Source: Planctomycetota bacterium
GTDB lineage: Bacteria; Planctomycetota; Planctomycetia; Planctomycetales; Planctomycetaceae
Direction of reading: 5' to 3'
NCBI GenBank assembly: GCA_030836185.1
Contig: JAURQH010000049.1
Location: forward strand, 1 to 40,739
DNA length: 40,739 nt
A program made the position numbers and the translations under genes. Position 1 is the stretch's first letter, and each line of letters opens with the position of its first letter. The notes below the pieces were generated by a model. That model was not told where the DNA came from and did no database searches. It worked only from the letters and a program-made list of their open reading frames with translations. Below are positions 19,030 to 26,309 of the stretch, in pieces.

Positions 19030-19259
19030 CCCCGGTGGTAACTCTGTAAGCCGTTACTCTCGCCGAAATGCAATCGTCATAACCGGCCAGATCCCGCAAG
19101 AATTCCTCGATCATGATCAGATGGATCAACACTTGGGGATATGTTGGTCGATATCCTTTATTCATTGTGGAGTCATCTTTTCAGGTTTTCTGTCCGTTCT
19201 CGTGCTCATTTCGGATTCACTTTCAGAGCGAACACTCGAACGATAGAGGAGCTTATCCC

Positions 19260-19445
19260 ATGATCAGTGCAACCCCCGCTAGCAAATTGAATCACGAGAG
19301 AGATTCTGAATCGCAATCCTGTGATCACGTCTGCCCTTGTTGCAAAGAACGCCGTTGCTCCGGTGCTGCATCACACCGAAATCTGCCGAAATCCGAGAAA
19401 GATCATTGGCATCGCTGCGATTGTGGTGTCTGCCCAGTTTGGTAG
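19260..19445 (+). CDS. Cys-rich micro-protein, unknown
   Basis: A strong GAGGAG sits 8 bases before the ATG at 19260. The 61-residue product has eight cysteines in two clusters: CDHVCPCCKERRC (residues 21-33) and HRCDCGVCPVW at the C-terminus, joined by a His/Lys-rich linker. The pattern suggests metal binding, perhaps a zinc ribbon or a small Fe-S/metal chaperone. The frame is open from 19113, but only the inner ATG has a ribosome site. No family is recognised. It lies between mnmE and a DUF1559 gene on the same strand. Whether it is expressed is open; the ribosome site and cysteine spacing argue for it. Confidence 0.55.
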   Translation: MISATPASKLNHERDSESQSCDHVCPCCKERRCSGAASHRNLPKSEKDHWHRCDCGVCPVW

Positions 19446-19453
19446 CCGTTGAA

Positions 19454-19475
19454 AGTGCCTATTTGTCGTGGCACT
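19454..19475 (+). terminator. Weak hairpin after the Cys-rich ORF
   Basis: AGTGCC and GGCACT form a 6-bp perfect stem with a 10-base loop, 9 bases beyond the TAG of the micro-ORF. TCTCC follows instead of a U-run, so intrinsic termination is uncertain. Confidence 0.25.
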
Positions 19476-19561
19476 TCTCCAAAGGGGCTTGTACATTGTT
19501 TGTGTATGTGCTTTCATAATAAATGTTTTGAACAATCAAAAACATAGTTATGGGGCGTGTT

Positions 19562-20626
19562 ATGAAGTCATCTCGGGGATTTACGCTCATCGAGTTACTT
19601 GTGGTGATAGCGATCATTGCAGTGCTGGTCTCTTTACTCTTAACGGCAGTGCAACAGGCGCGAGAAGCGGCTCGGAGATCGCAATGCAAAAACAATCTCA
19701 AGCAGATCGGGCTCGCACTTCACAATTATCACGACACGCATTCAGTCTTCCCCGCTGGATATTATTCTTGGGCCACAAATAACGGTTCTGCCCCGTCATG
19801 GGCTCAGATGGACCCAAGCACGTGGGATGCGACTCCGGGATGGGCTTGGGGAACGATGCTTTTGCCTTATCTCGATCAGTCTCCGCTTTATAGCCAGTTG
19901 GATGTCAACTCGGCGTGTTGGGAGAGAGTGAACTCCACTGGTGTTGCGACGAAACTCCCCGTGTTTCTTTGCCCAAGTTCGAGCGGTGACGATGAGCCGT
20001 TCCAAATTATGAACGAGAGCGGAGGTCCGTTGACGATTGCCGGTCAACAACCTTTATTTGGTCGCTCTCATTACGTGGCTAGCCACGGGCAAGAATCGTG
20101 CTGGGGAGAATGTGGTGCCAGCACTTCAGGAGAAGTCTTTACCAATATTTATACGAGTGCAACAACGACGGTGACTATCAACGGCGATGCATCTCGAGTT
20201 GCCGATGGTCCTTTTTTCAGAAACTCAAAGACATCGTTTCGCGATGTCACGGACGGCAGTTCGAACAGTATCTTTATTGGAGAACACTCTTCGAAGTTGA
20301 GTGATAAAACATGGGTGGGAGTTGTTCCGGGTGCTTTCACACATCCGCGATTTACAAGCCCTGCAAACGGTCCCGATGCTGCTGCAACTCTGGCTCTTGT
20401 CCATGCAGGGCCTTCTGGTGGCGAATTGGACATTACCGGTTTTCCAATCATTCACTCGGTGAACTTTCCAACTTATCACGTCGGTCAAATGTTCTCAGAG
20501 CATACCGGCGGAGGGCATGTTTTGATGGGGGATGGATCGGTTCGATTTGTTTCTGAAAACATCGACCTCTTTTTGTTTGCAGAATTGTCTAGCATTGGAG
20601 AAGGGGAAGTTGTTGGTGAATTCTAA
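19562..20626 (+). CDS. DUF1559 pseudopilin-like protein (copy 1)
   Basis: The product (354 residues from ATG 19562; an upstream ATG at 19550 is possible) starts with a type IV pilin-like signal: [18 protein letters not shown], with prepilin cleavage after the glycine. The conserved planctomycete segment [20 protein letters not shown] and HNYHDTH follow. The C-terminus carries the H-x9-DG signature (HTGGGHVLMGDGSVRF). These proteins are massively expanded in planctomycetes and are thought to form or decorate a type II secretion/pilus-like system; individual roles are unknown. It overlaps the start of the downstream lipoprotein gene by 11 bases. Confidence 0.92.
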   Translation: MKSSRGFTLIELLVVIAIIAVLVSLLLTAVQQAREAARRSQCKNNLKQIGLALHNYHDTHSVFPAGYYSWATNNGSAPSWAQMDPSTWDATPGWAWGTMLLPYLDQSPLYSQLDVNSACWERVNSTGVATKLPVFLCPSSSGDDEPFQIMNESGGPLTIAGQQPLFGRSHYVASHGQESCWGECGASTSGEVFTNIYTSATTTVTINGDASRVADGPFFRNSKTSFRDVTDGSSNSIFIGEHSSKLSDKTWVGVVPGAFTHPRFTSPANGPDAAATLALVHAGPSGGELDITGFPIIHSVNFPTYHVGQMFSEHTGGGHVLMGDGSVRFVSENIDLFLFAELSSIGEGEVVGEF

Positions 20627-20957
20627 ATCATTCTCGTTTCTTGTCTCACGCTCTTCGTTGCCCCTGGTGGTCTGTTTGTTGATTTGGGGGGTTACGCTGA
20701 TTGGGTGTGGGTATCCTGAAGTCAGTCCCAAAACGTATGACTTCGCGAAAGCATTGTATTCCGCCACAAATCTGAAGCAGTCAGAGCGGCTCGATCAATT
20801 GCACCGCCTGATTGAGGAAGCGCAAGGTAGCGGTGAAATCAGTTCACGCGAAGCCGAATATCTTGGTGATGTTATCGAACTTGGGCGTGCCGGTGACTGG
20901 GAAGAAGCACAGCGAGAGATTCGTGAGCTACTGGAGGATCAGGTGGGAACGCAATGA
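20616..20957 (+). CDS. Small lipoprotein coupled to DUF1559 gene
   Basis: The frame is open from 20532, but GTG 20616, 8 bases after AAGGGGA, gives a 113-residue protein with a lipoprotein signal: a hydrophobic segment ending in LIGC (lipobox cysteine). TTG codons at 20610 and 20613 are alternatives. The mature part is helical and acidic (QSERLDQLHRLIEEAQGSGE; AQREIRELLEDQ). Its start lies inside the end of the DUF1559 gene, implying translational coupling. The family is unnamed, but small lipoproteins next to DUF1559 genes are common in planctomycetes. Confidence 0.7.
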   Translation: MNSKSFSFLVSRSSLPLVVCLLIWGVTLIGCGYPEVSPKTYDFAKALYSATNLKQSERLDQLHRLIEEAQGSGEISSREAEYLGDVIELGRAGDWEEAQREIRELLEDQVGTQ

Positions 20958-21071
20958 CAAACTCGTGCTAGAGTGAGGTAAATCCCTATTTGGTGATAGG
21001 CAAGATGGAGTGGTTTGTAGTTCGCTCAGAATGAAACGGGTTGGTAATCTTTGATTTTACTCAGAATTTTG

Positions 21072-21101
21072 TTGAATTCTTGGCTGAGGATTTTATATAA
21101 A
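21072..21101 (+). promoter_or_regulatory. Candidate promoter for second DUF1559 gene
   Basis: TTGAAT (21072-21077) and TATAAA (21096-21101) are separated by 18 bases, in the 288-base gap between 20958 and 21245. This would leave a leader of roughly 140 bases. Nothing else recognisable lies in this gap. Confidence 0.35.
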
Positions 21102-21245
21102 GTATGAAAGAACAGTTTTCACTACTGTTGCTTATTAATCACAAACTGCGATTTCGCAGCCTGAATATATCAGTTTCAATATCACATCTTATCGCTGAAA
21201 CCGTTTTTTCGAATTCGGCAACATCATCTCTCTAAGGGGAATCTC

Positions 21246-22259
21246 ATGAAACGTACGCAGAAAAAAGGTTTTACACTCATCGAACTGCTGGTGGTCATTG
21301 CCATCATCGCAGTTCTTGTCGCACTGCTACTTCCAGCCGTACAGCAAGCGCGTGAAGCGGCTCGTCGCAGTGCCTGCAAAAACAATCTCAAGCAACTTGG
21401 TCTGGCACTTCACAATTATCACGACACGCATGCCATCTTTCCCAACTCATATGATTCATATTTCGCAGGCGGAGTACCAAGTCGAAGCTTTCCGCGGAAC
21501 CATAGCTGGATGACCATGATTTTGCCGTTTGTTGATCAAGCTCCTCTTTACAATCAAATTGATTTTAGTTCGCAATTGTATGGTCAAACTGATGCTGGAG
21601 GTAATCTTATTACCGCCCAGAAAATCCCCACATTCACCTGTCCATCAGATATTGAAATTGAACCGGATCAGATTTATAACTTAGGTACTACCAACTATGC
21701 TGGCTCACAAGGTTTCGATTGGTGGAGACGACGTGGACAAGTCCATGAAGGAATGTTCTCGCTGCAATCGAAAGTGAAAATGTCTAGCATCCAAGATGGA
21801 ACATCCAACACAATCGCGGTTGGCGAAGTCAATACAACTGGTCAGAAATGGGGTGGTCGAAGAGGAGGTGGTGGTACTGCACGGGATGGTGGCGGGCAGG
21901 CTGTGTTTCGTAACTGGTCAGTTTCAATTACTCATGAAGTGATTGCTTCTAATCCGGGCTACAACATTACGACACCTGATGGAGCCGGTGCGGAAGACGG
22001 AACATGGTGGAAGAACGCGCCTTACGCAATGGGGCCATACTACATCGCCGCACATCCTACTAATTCTGACTGGCCGGGGCCCAGTAGTGTTCATGTCGGA
22101 GGAGCACATTACCTATTGGCGGATGGTGCAGTTCGCTTTATCAGTGAAAATATTGATTATCACGGGGATCACAACGCGTCCGCAACAGGTCCGAGCCTTT
22201 GGATGTCTCTCAATACTATCAACGGCTCATCAACTGATTCTATCATTAGTAATTTCTAA
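21246..22259 (+). CDS. DUF1559 pseudopilin-like protein (copy 2)
   Basis: The 337-residue product starts at ATG after AGGGGA. It has the prepilin signal [19 protein letters not shown], then [20 protein letters not shown] and HNYHDTH, nearly identical to copy 1 in this N-terminal ~60 residues. The rest diverges strongly. The C-terminal H-x9-DG reads [16 protein letters not shown]. It probably shares the inner-membrane/prepilin-peptidase pathway of copy 1. A perfect terminator follows its stop after 27 bases, so it ends a transcription unit. Confidence 0.93.
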   Translation: MKRTQKKGFTLIELLVVIAIIAVLVALLLPAVQQAREAARRSACKNNLKQLGLALHNYHDTHAIFPNSYDSYFAGGVPSRSFPRNHSWMTMILPFVDQAPLYNQIDFSSQLYGQTDAGGNLITAQKIPTFTCPSDIEIEPDQIYNLGTTNYAGSQGFDWWRRRGQVHEGMFSLQSKVKMSSIQDGTSNTIAVGEVNTTGQKWGGRRGGGGTARDGGGQAVFRNWSVSITHEVIASNPGYNITTPDGAGAEDGTWWKNAPYAMGPYYIAAHPTNSDWPGPSSVHVGGAHYLLADGAVRFISENIDYHGDHNASATGPSLWMSLNTINGSSTDSIISNF

Positions 22260-22286
22260 ACTACTTAAACACTCTGACTAAAAGTT

Positions 22287-22323
22287 CGAGGCGTCTGACT
22301 CAATGAATCAGACGCCTCGTTTT
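22287..22323 (+). terminator. Strong rho-independent terminator
   Basis: CGAGGCGTCTGA (22287-22298) and TCAGACGCCTCG (22308-22319) form a perfect 12-bp stem with a 9-base loop, followed by TTTT. It lies 27 bases after the stop of the DUF1559 gene. Confidence 0.9.
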
Positions 22324-22412
22324 CATGATCTTTACGTTTTGCTTTTCGGAAGCACTCGGAGTTTCCAAAAAGCTGTCTTACACACGCACAACCAAACTCT
22401 AAGGAACAGTAA

Positions 22413-22868
22413 ATGACGCGTTTTATTGCTCGAAAAGAAACTTACTGCCTAGCACTCTTGATGACATGTTCATTCATTCTGAGCGGATGTGGAGGAAGCA
22501 CAGTCGACGAGACTAAGCTTGCTACCGTCCCCGTCACTGGTACGGTGATGTTGGATGGTTCGTCACCAGGCGAGTGTATTCTTGAATTTCGGCCTATTTC
22601 CGTTGGGACAGGTGAAATCAATAAGTCTGCTACTGCACGGGTGAATGCAGATGGAAGTTTTGTAGTCGGTACTTACGGTGATGGCGATGGTGCCCCCGCA
22701 GGCAAATATAGCGTACATCTTCTCCCGCTTGATTCCACCGCTGGGCCAGGCCCACAGGCAAAGGACGCTGAAGTTGATATTGCCGATCAAGCTGATGGTG
22801 TGGAGCTATCGATTACGCTGGAGTCAGCCAAAAGTTCCGTCGACCCTCTCTTGGTCCCCCCTAAATAG
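22413..22868 (+). CDS. Lipoprotein with transthyretin/carboxypeptidase-regulatory-like domain
   Basis: The 151-residue protein has a lipoprotein signal (LMTCSFILSGC; cysteine in LSGC) and a mature beta-sandwich-like sequence: VPVTGTVMLDGSSPGECILEF followed later by DGSFVVGTYGDGDGAPAGKY, the pattern of carboxypeptidase regulatory-like/transthyretin-like domains. Such proteins commonly follow DUF1559 genes in planctomycetes. It probably sits on a membrane surface in the same assembly; its ligand is unknown. It has its own hairpin at the 3' end. Confidence 0.82.
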   Translation: MTRFIARKETYCLALLMTCSFILSGCGGSTVDETKLATVPVTGTVMLDGSSPGECILEFRPISVGTGEINKSATARVNADGSFVVGTYGDGDGAPAGKYSVHLLPLDSTAGPGPQAKDAEVDIADQADGVELSITLESAKSSVDPLLVPPK

Positions 22869-22879
22869 CCGAAAACTCC

Positions 22880-22931
22880 TAAAGATTTGTATTACCCCAA
22901 AAGAAGATTTTTTTGGGGTAATACATCTTTA
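22880..22931 (+). terminator. Long AT-rich hairpin after the lipoprotein gene
   Basis: TAAAGATTTGTATTACCCC and GGGGTAATACATCTTTA pair over about 21 positions with a 2-base bulge (TT). The loop is AGAAGATT-like and T-rich. It starts 12 bases after the TAG at 22866-22868. There is no separate U-tract beyond the stem, but the ends are A/T-rich on both sides, so it may serve either strand. Confidence 0.65.
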
Positions 22932-23046
22932 GCAATCGGTTATCGATTCATACTCGTGAAGACAACGTCTGAGATTCCAACACGTTTCGCCGACGAACTT
23001 AGTTCGTTCGGTAACGAGATGCGGGCTTGCGTCAGGGCCACTGCTT

Positions 23047-23457
23047 TCAGTGAGCCGCGTCACCTTCAAGTGATTCAGGAGGAGTTGGTCCGCCTGCTTT
23101 GCCGAAGACACCGGCCAGTTGCACGGAACCGCTGAGGAGCATGATGCAAACCAGACCGGTGACGTAGACCGTCTTGCCAACAAAGTTAGAGAGTTGCTTG
23201 CCGAGAATGTAGTGCGCGCCATCCGCGGGAGGTGCTACGACACCCCACACGAGAACGGCTACCAAAGAGAGTAGCATTAAGCCGATCCAGCCACCTTTGA
23301 GAAAGAAGGATCGCAATTTGGTCCAATCAACTGCAAATGTCCAAAAGCCGACCCACATCAACAAGGGGACGACTGGCAGAAGGAGCATTCCGACAGAGCC
23401 TAAAACGCTCCAAACAGCCCAGAATAACTGAATCAAACTCTCGATTAATGCGTACAT
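23047..23457 (-). CDS. Small membrane protein, unknown
   Basis: The frame is open to 23496, but ATG 23457 with AGGA 9 bases upstream gives a 136-residue protein with about four hydrophobic segments (residues ~8-30, 32-45, 55-72, 92-112) and a soluble Pro/Gly tail. No family is recognised. Its upstream flank on the minus strand is the duplicated element region ahead of scpA, so the two genes are divergent and may share that control region. Confidence 0.6.
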   Translation of the reverse strand: MYALIESLIQLFWAVWSVLGSVGMLLLPVVPLLMWVGFWTFAVDWTKLRSFFLKGGWIGLMLLSLVAVLVWGVVAPPADGAHYILGKQLSNFVGKTVYVTGLVCIMLLSGSVQLAGVFGKAGGPTPPESLEGDAAH

Positions 23458-23545
23458 GGAAAAAGTCCTGCGGTCTCTTGGTGACAGAATATGCAATGGT
23501 CCTAGATATAACCCACTTTTCGAGATTTCTCCACCCTCTCTCTAT

Positions 23546-23647
23546 AACAGTTTACGAAAACTCATGGTTCGCATAGGCTCGTGGGAGTATTGTTTTCAAA
23601 GGCCAAAACGCGACGTCGCGGCCACAAACAAGAGCAATTTGCTCCGG
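23546..23647. repeat. Duplicated ~100-bp element, copy A
   Basis: This copy matches 23707-23809. The best-conserved parts are GGCTCGTGGGAGT, TTTTCAAAGGCCAAAA and GTCGCGGCCAC, with a small hairpin at the end (GAGC-AATTT-GCTC). There are mismatches and a few short gaps elsewhere. It does not code for a plausible protein. Confidence 0.8.
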
Positions 23648-23706
23648 TCCTAGAAAACTCCTCTTGAGTCCAGACCGGTCTGTCTCCTAGAATTCCCGCT
23701 TATTCT

Positions 23707-23809
23707 ACAGCGGTTTACAAAGACCGTAACCGATCCGGGCTCGTGGGAGTTCGGTTTTCAAAGGCCAAAATGCGTTGTCGCGGCCACGAAAAGAACAATC
23801 CGTTCTGGG
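23707..23809. repeat. Duplicated ~100-bp element, copy B (abuts scpA start)
   Basis: Direct repeat of 23546-23647, offset by about 162 bases. The closing hairpin here is AGAAC-AATCC-GTTCT, so the G:C pair in copy A is an A:T pair here, a compensatory change. The copy ends 7 bases before the scpA ATG and supplies its GGGA ribosome-site-like sequence. Confidence 0.8.
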
Positions 23810-23816
23810 AAACTTG

Positions 23817-24614
23817 ATGGTTGTTACCGAATACCGAGTCCATCTTGATCTCTTCACCGGTCCGCTGGATCTGTTGTTGTACTTGGTTCGTCGACAGGAA
23901 GTGAACATATTAGACCTTCCAGTCGCGGGGATCACTCAACAGTATCGCCAATACATCGAGGTATTGACCCTCATTGATGTCGATTTAGCAGCCGATTTTC
24001 TGGTGATGGCGAGTTCGCTCGCGGAAATCAAAAGCCGCATGGTTCTCCCTCGCCCGGAAGAAGAAATTGAGGAGCCGGAACTAGAGACAGATACCCAGTC
24101 AGAGCTGGTTCAGCAGTTACTGGAATATAAGAAATTCAAAGAAGCCTCGTTTGCTCTGGAGGAACACGCCTCCGCTTGGCAAGAACGCTATCCTCGACTT
24201 TCTAACGAACGTCCGAAGGTTTCCAAAGATCATTCGCAGGATCGAATTAAGGAAGTCGAATTATGGGATCTTGTGTCGGCATTATCCCGAATCCTGGAAA
24301 CCAAAGAAGTCGTCACACATTCCAAAATCAATTACGACGAGACACCGATTGCCGTATGGGCCGAACGGATTTCCGAACGTGTTTTGAAGGAAGGCCGTTG
24401 CGAGTTCAGTTCGTTCTTTGCAGGTGAGAAATTGCGTAGCCGTATCGTGGGGATTTTCCTTGCGACACTTGAGCTGATTCGTCATCACCACTATCGAGCC
24501 GAGCAACCGGAGTCATTCCAAGAAATATGGATTTTGCCACCACTTGAATCGACGAGTGGACCGGTTCGCATTGAGCGCAGTGAGCAGGACGAAGATTTGG
24601 TCGATGAGGATTGA
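23817..24614 (+). CDS. scpA: Segregation and condensation protein A
   Basis: The 265-residue product starts at ATG 23817 (an in-frame TTG at 23775 lies inside the repeat and is rejected). It opens with YRVHLDLFTGPLDLLLYLVR, the N-terminal Smc/ScpB-binding motif of ScpA kleisins, followed by VNILDLPVAGITQQY and AADFLVMASSLAEIKSRM. The middle is acidic and variable, and the C-terminus is a winged-helix region (FLATLELIRHHHYRAEQ). ScpA bridges Smc heads with ScpB in the bacterial condensin. scpB is not in the window. Length is normal for the family. Confidence 0.94.
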   Translation: MVVTEYRVHLDLFTGPLDLLLYLVRRQEVNILDLPVAGITQQYRQYIEVLTLIDVDLAADFLVMASSLAEIKSRMVLPRPEEEIEEPELETDTQSELVQQLLEYKKFKEASFALEEHASAWQERYPRLSNERPKVSKDHSQDRIKEVELWDLVSALSRILETKEVVTHSKINYDETPIAVWAERISERVLKEGRCEFSSFFAGEKLRSRIVGIFLATLELIRHHHYRAEQPESFQEIWILPPLESTSGPVRIERSEQDEDLVDED

Positions 24615-24666
24615 AGTTGTCCTCTGTGATGAAAACAAGTTGACTATAAAACAGACCCCCTCTTAA

Positions 24667-24689
24667 TCTCCCCCTTGGAAAGGGGGAGA
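24667..24689. repeat. CCCCCTTGG-type palindrome A
   Basis: TCTCCCCC and GGGGGAGA form an 8-bp stem with a TTGGAAA-type loop. The preceding ACCCCCTCTTAA is shared with copy D at 25299, in the same orientation. Confidence 0.75.
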
Positions 24690-24735
24690 AACACCAAACG
24701 ACCGCATGAAGTCTGTTTCCTCGGCGACTTCATTT

Positions 24736-24757
24736 GCTCCCCTTGGGTAGGGGGAGA
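24736..24757. repeat. CCCCTTGG-type palindrome B (degenerate)
   Basis: GCTCCCCTTGGGTAGGGGGA is a degenerate relative of copies A and D, in the same orientation. Confidence 0.55.
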
Positions 24758-24813
24758 GGCTCTGGCTTCGTGAGGCTACTTCCTCACGCCGCTCGTTGAA
24801 TCGAGAGTTACTG

Positions 24814-25289
24814 TTATTCTATTCGTTCTTTCATGTCTTCTTGCTTGATCAACTCAGGAGGATCAAGCGATTGGGAATGTCCCCCCTTACCAAGGGGGGA
24901 TACAGGGGGGTTAGGAGTCTCAGTTGCCGAAAACTGAATGATCAAACTAGCGATGAATTCCACCACGTTGTCTAAATTGTCGTAAATTTCATTGTTATTG
25001 ATTCGGGTGATGGAGATGCCAAACTCGCTGATGTACTGATCGCGTTTGGCATCATGTGCTTTGGCCCCGGGCTTGAAATGTGAGTCTCCATCCAGTTCGA
25101 TAGCCAATTTGATTTGAGGGCATAAAAATCCAGGATATACGGGCCGATACTAAACTGCCGCCTAAACTTGATGTTCATGAGCTGTTTGCTTTTCAAGCGA
25201 CTCCACAAGATTACTTCAGCTTTGGTCATGTTGTTTCGAAGATGACGCCGATTCAGTTTTTCAGAGGATCGATTGTAGGCTTTGGTCAC
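24814..25289 (-). pseudogene. DUF559 endonuclease-like gene, frameshifted
   Basis: Two minus-strand frames form one DUF559 (Vsr/restriction-endonuclease-like) protein. The N-terminal part (25289 downward) has NMTKAEVILWSRLKSKQL and FRRQFSIGPYILDFY. The other frame continues with LAIELDGDSHFKP and RDQYISEFGISITRINNNEI. Near 25121-25122 the sequence reads TTTTATGCCC where TTTTATTGCCC would restore FYCPQIKLAIELDGDSH, so one T appears to be missing. The C-terminus runs through repeat C (PPVSPLGKGG). DUF559 proteins have a PD-(D/E)xK-like fold of uncertain function. Sequencing error is an alternative to true inactivation. Confidence 0.85.
24879..24915. repeat. CCCCCTTGG-type palindrome C (inverted orientation)
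   Basis: GTCCCCCCTTACCAAGGGGG followed by GATACAGGGGGGTTAGG is the reverse-complement form of the unit seen at A and D. It lies inside the 3' end of the DUF559 frame, where it is translated as PPVSPLGKGGH. Confidence 0.75.
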
Positions 25290-25298
25290 GGATCTCTT

Positions 25299-25336
25299 TA
25301 ACCCCCTCTTAGTCTCCCCCTTGGTAAGGGGGAGAG
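25299..25336. repeat. CCCCCTTGG-type palindrome D
   Basis: ACCCCCTCTTAGTCTCCCCC then TTGGTAAGGGGGAGAG: close to copy A in the same orientation, so the DUF559 remnant is bracketed by two direct copies about 610 bases apart. Confidence 0.75.
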
Positions 25337-25387
25337 ATTACCACCCGCAGTTCTGATTGTTTGCAAAGTCCGCAACATTCTCCTTAC

Positions 25388-26149
25388 TTACTTCTTCGGC
25401 TTCTGGAAGAAGATGACGTGTTGTTGCGGAAGTTTGCCGATAGTTTCGACATATTCGAGACCGAATTCTTTTTGCGAGGCTTCCTTCCTGACTTGTTTCA
25501 CCGACATCTTATGCACCAGTTTGATGGGGACGGTCGGATCTTCTTTGCGATACTCGACCCACGCGACTCGTCCTCCTGGTTTCAGGATTTTGGCGAAGTC
25601 AGCTAGCATTTCATGCGGGAATTCCAACTCGTGATAGACATCGACCATGATGATCAGGTCGGCGGTGTTTGGTTTGAGTCCTGTCGAATCAACTTTTCCT
25701 TTGACCGGAATGACATTCGTAATGCCGCTCGCATCGACTTTCTTTTCGATCAAAGCCAGCATCTCGTCTTGAATATCGACGGCGAGAACTTTTCCTTTTG
25801 GTGAGACTTTCGGAGCCATCAGAAACGAAATGCGACCTGACCCTGCTCCCAAGTCGACAACCGTCATGCCGGGCTTCAAACCAAGGACTTCGAGCAGCAC
25901 AGAAATCTTCTCTTCTTTTTCTCGTTCGGGTCGTTCAAGCCAAGGAGCACCGTGGTAACTCATCACGCGAGCAATTTCGCGACCGAGGTAGAATTTTCCA
26001 GTGCCGTTGCGGTCGTGTTCTTTGTGCCAACTGTAGACGGGGTTGTCAGGATCAACGCTTACGCCTTCATTTGTCGCCTCGTCTTGAGCAAACAGTGAGA
26101 GAGGGAGCATCAGGCTGATCGTCAGAGTGGAGATGATACAGTGGCGCAT
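25388..26149 (-). CDS. Exported SAM-dependent methyltransferase
   Basis: ATG 26149, preceded by AAGGAAG, gives 253 residues; the frame extends to 26167. The N-terminus is a signal peptide (MRHCIISTLTISLMLPLSLF, cleaved near AQD). The mature part has the class I Rossmann methyltransferase motifs: VVDLGAGSGRISF (motif I), VLAVDIQDEML (II), ADLIIMVDVYHEL (IV) and LKPGGRVAWVEY (VI). The substrate is not evident. Such signal-bearing methyltransferases recur in planctomycetes and some proteobacteria, though SAM is not expected outside the cytoplasm. It is divergent from the PQQ-propeller gene, 160 bases apart. Confidence 0.85.
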   Translation of the reverse strand: MRHCIISTLTISLMLPLSLFAQDEATNEGVSVDPDNPVYSWHKEHDRNGTGKFYLGREIARVMSYHGAPWLERPEREKEEKISVLLEVLGLKPGMTVVDLGAGSGRISFLMAPKVSPKGKVLAVDIQDEMLALIEKKVDASGITNVIPVKGKVDSTGLKPNTADLIIMVDVYHELEFPHEMLADFAKILKPGGRVAWVEYRKEDPTVPIKLVHKMSVKQVRKEASQKEFGLEYVETIGKLPQQHVIFFQKPKK

Positions 26150-26309
26150 AGTTCTTCCTTGAGTCATTTGATAAAGATCGCGTTTTGAAGGATTTCATTG
26201 TGTGCGAGATTTGACAAAAGATCGAGGAGTTTTTTCGAGACTTTCTGAACTGCGCGGTGTTGAGTCATGCGTACAACGTCTGTCCGGCTCATCGAATCAA
26301 GGTCATCTG

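Noticed and set aside
19441-19561. Promoter before the first DUF1559 gene
   Set aside because: TTGTAC or TTGTTT with CATAAT or TAATAA gives spacers of 20, 13 or 15 bases; none is convincing.
22929-23222. Minus-strand frame overlapping the small membrane-protein gene
   Set aside because: It covers the same strand in another frame, lacks a ribosome site and shows no hydrophobic or domain pattern.
24814-25289. Two separate small genes on the minus strand
   Set aside because: The two frames join into one DUF559 protein by restoring one T, so they are a single broken gene.
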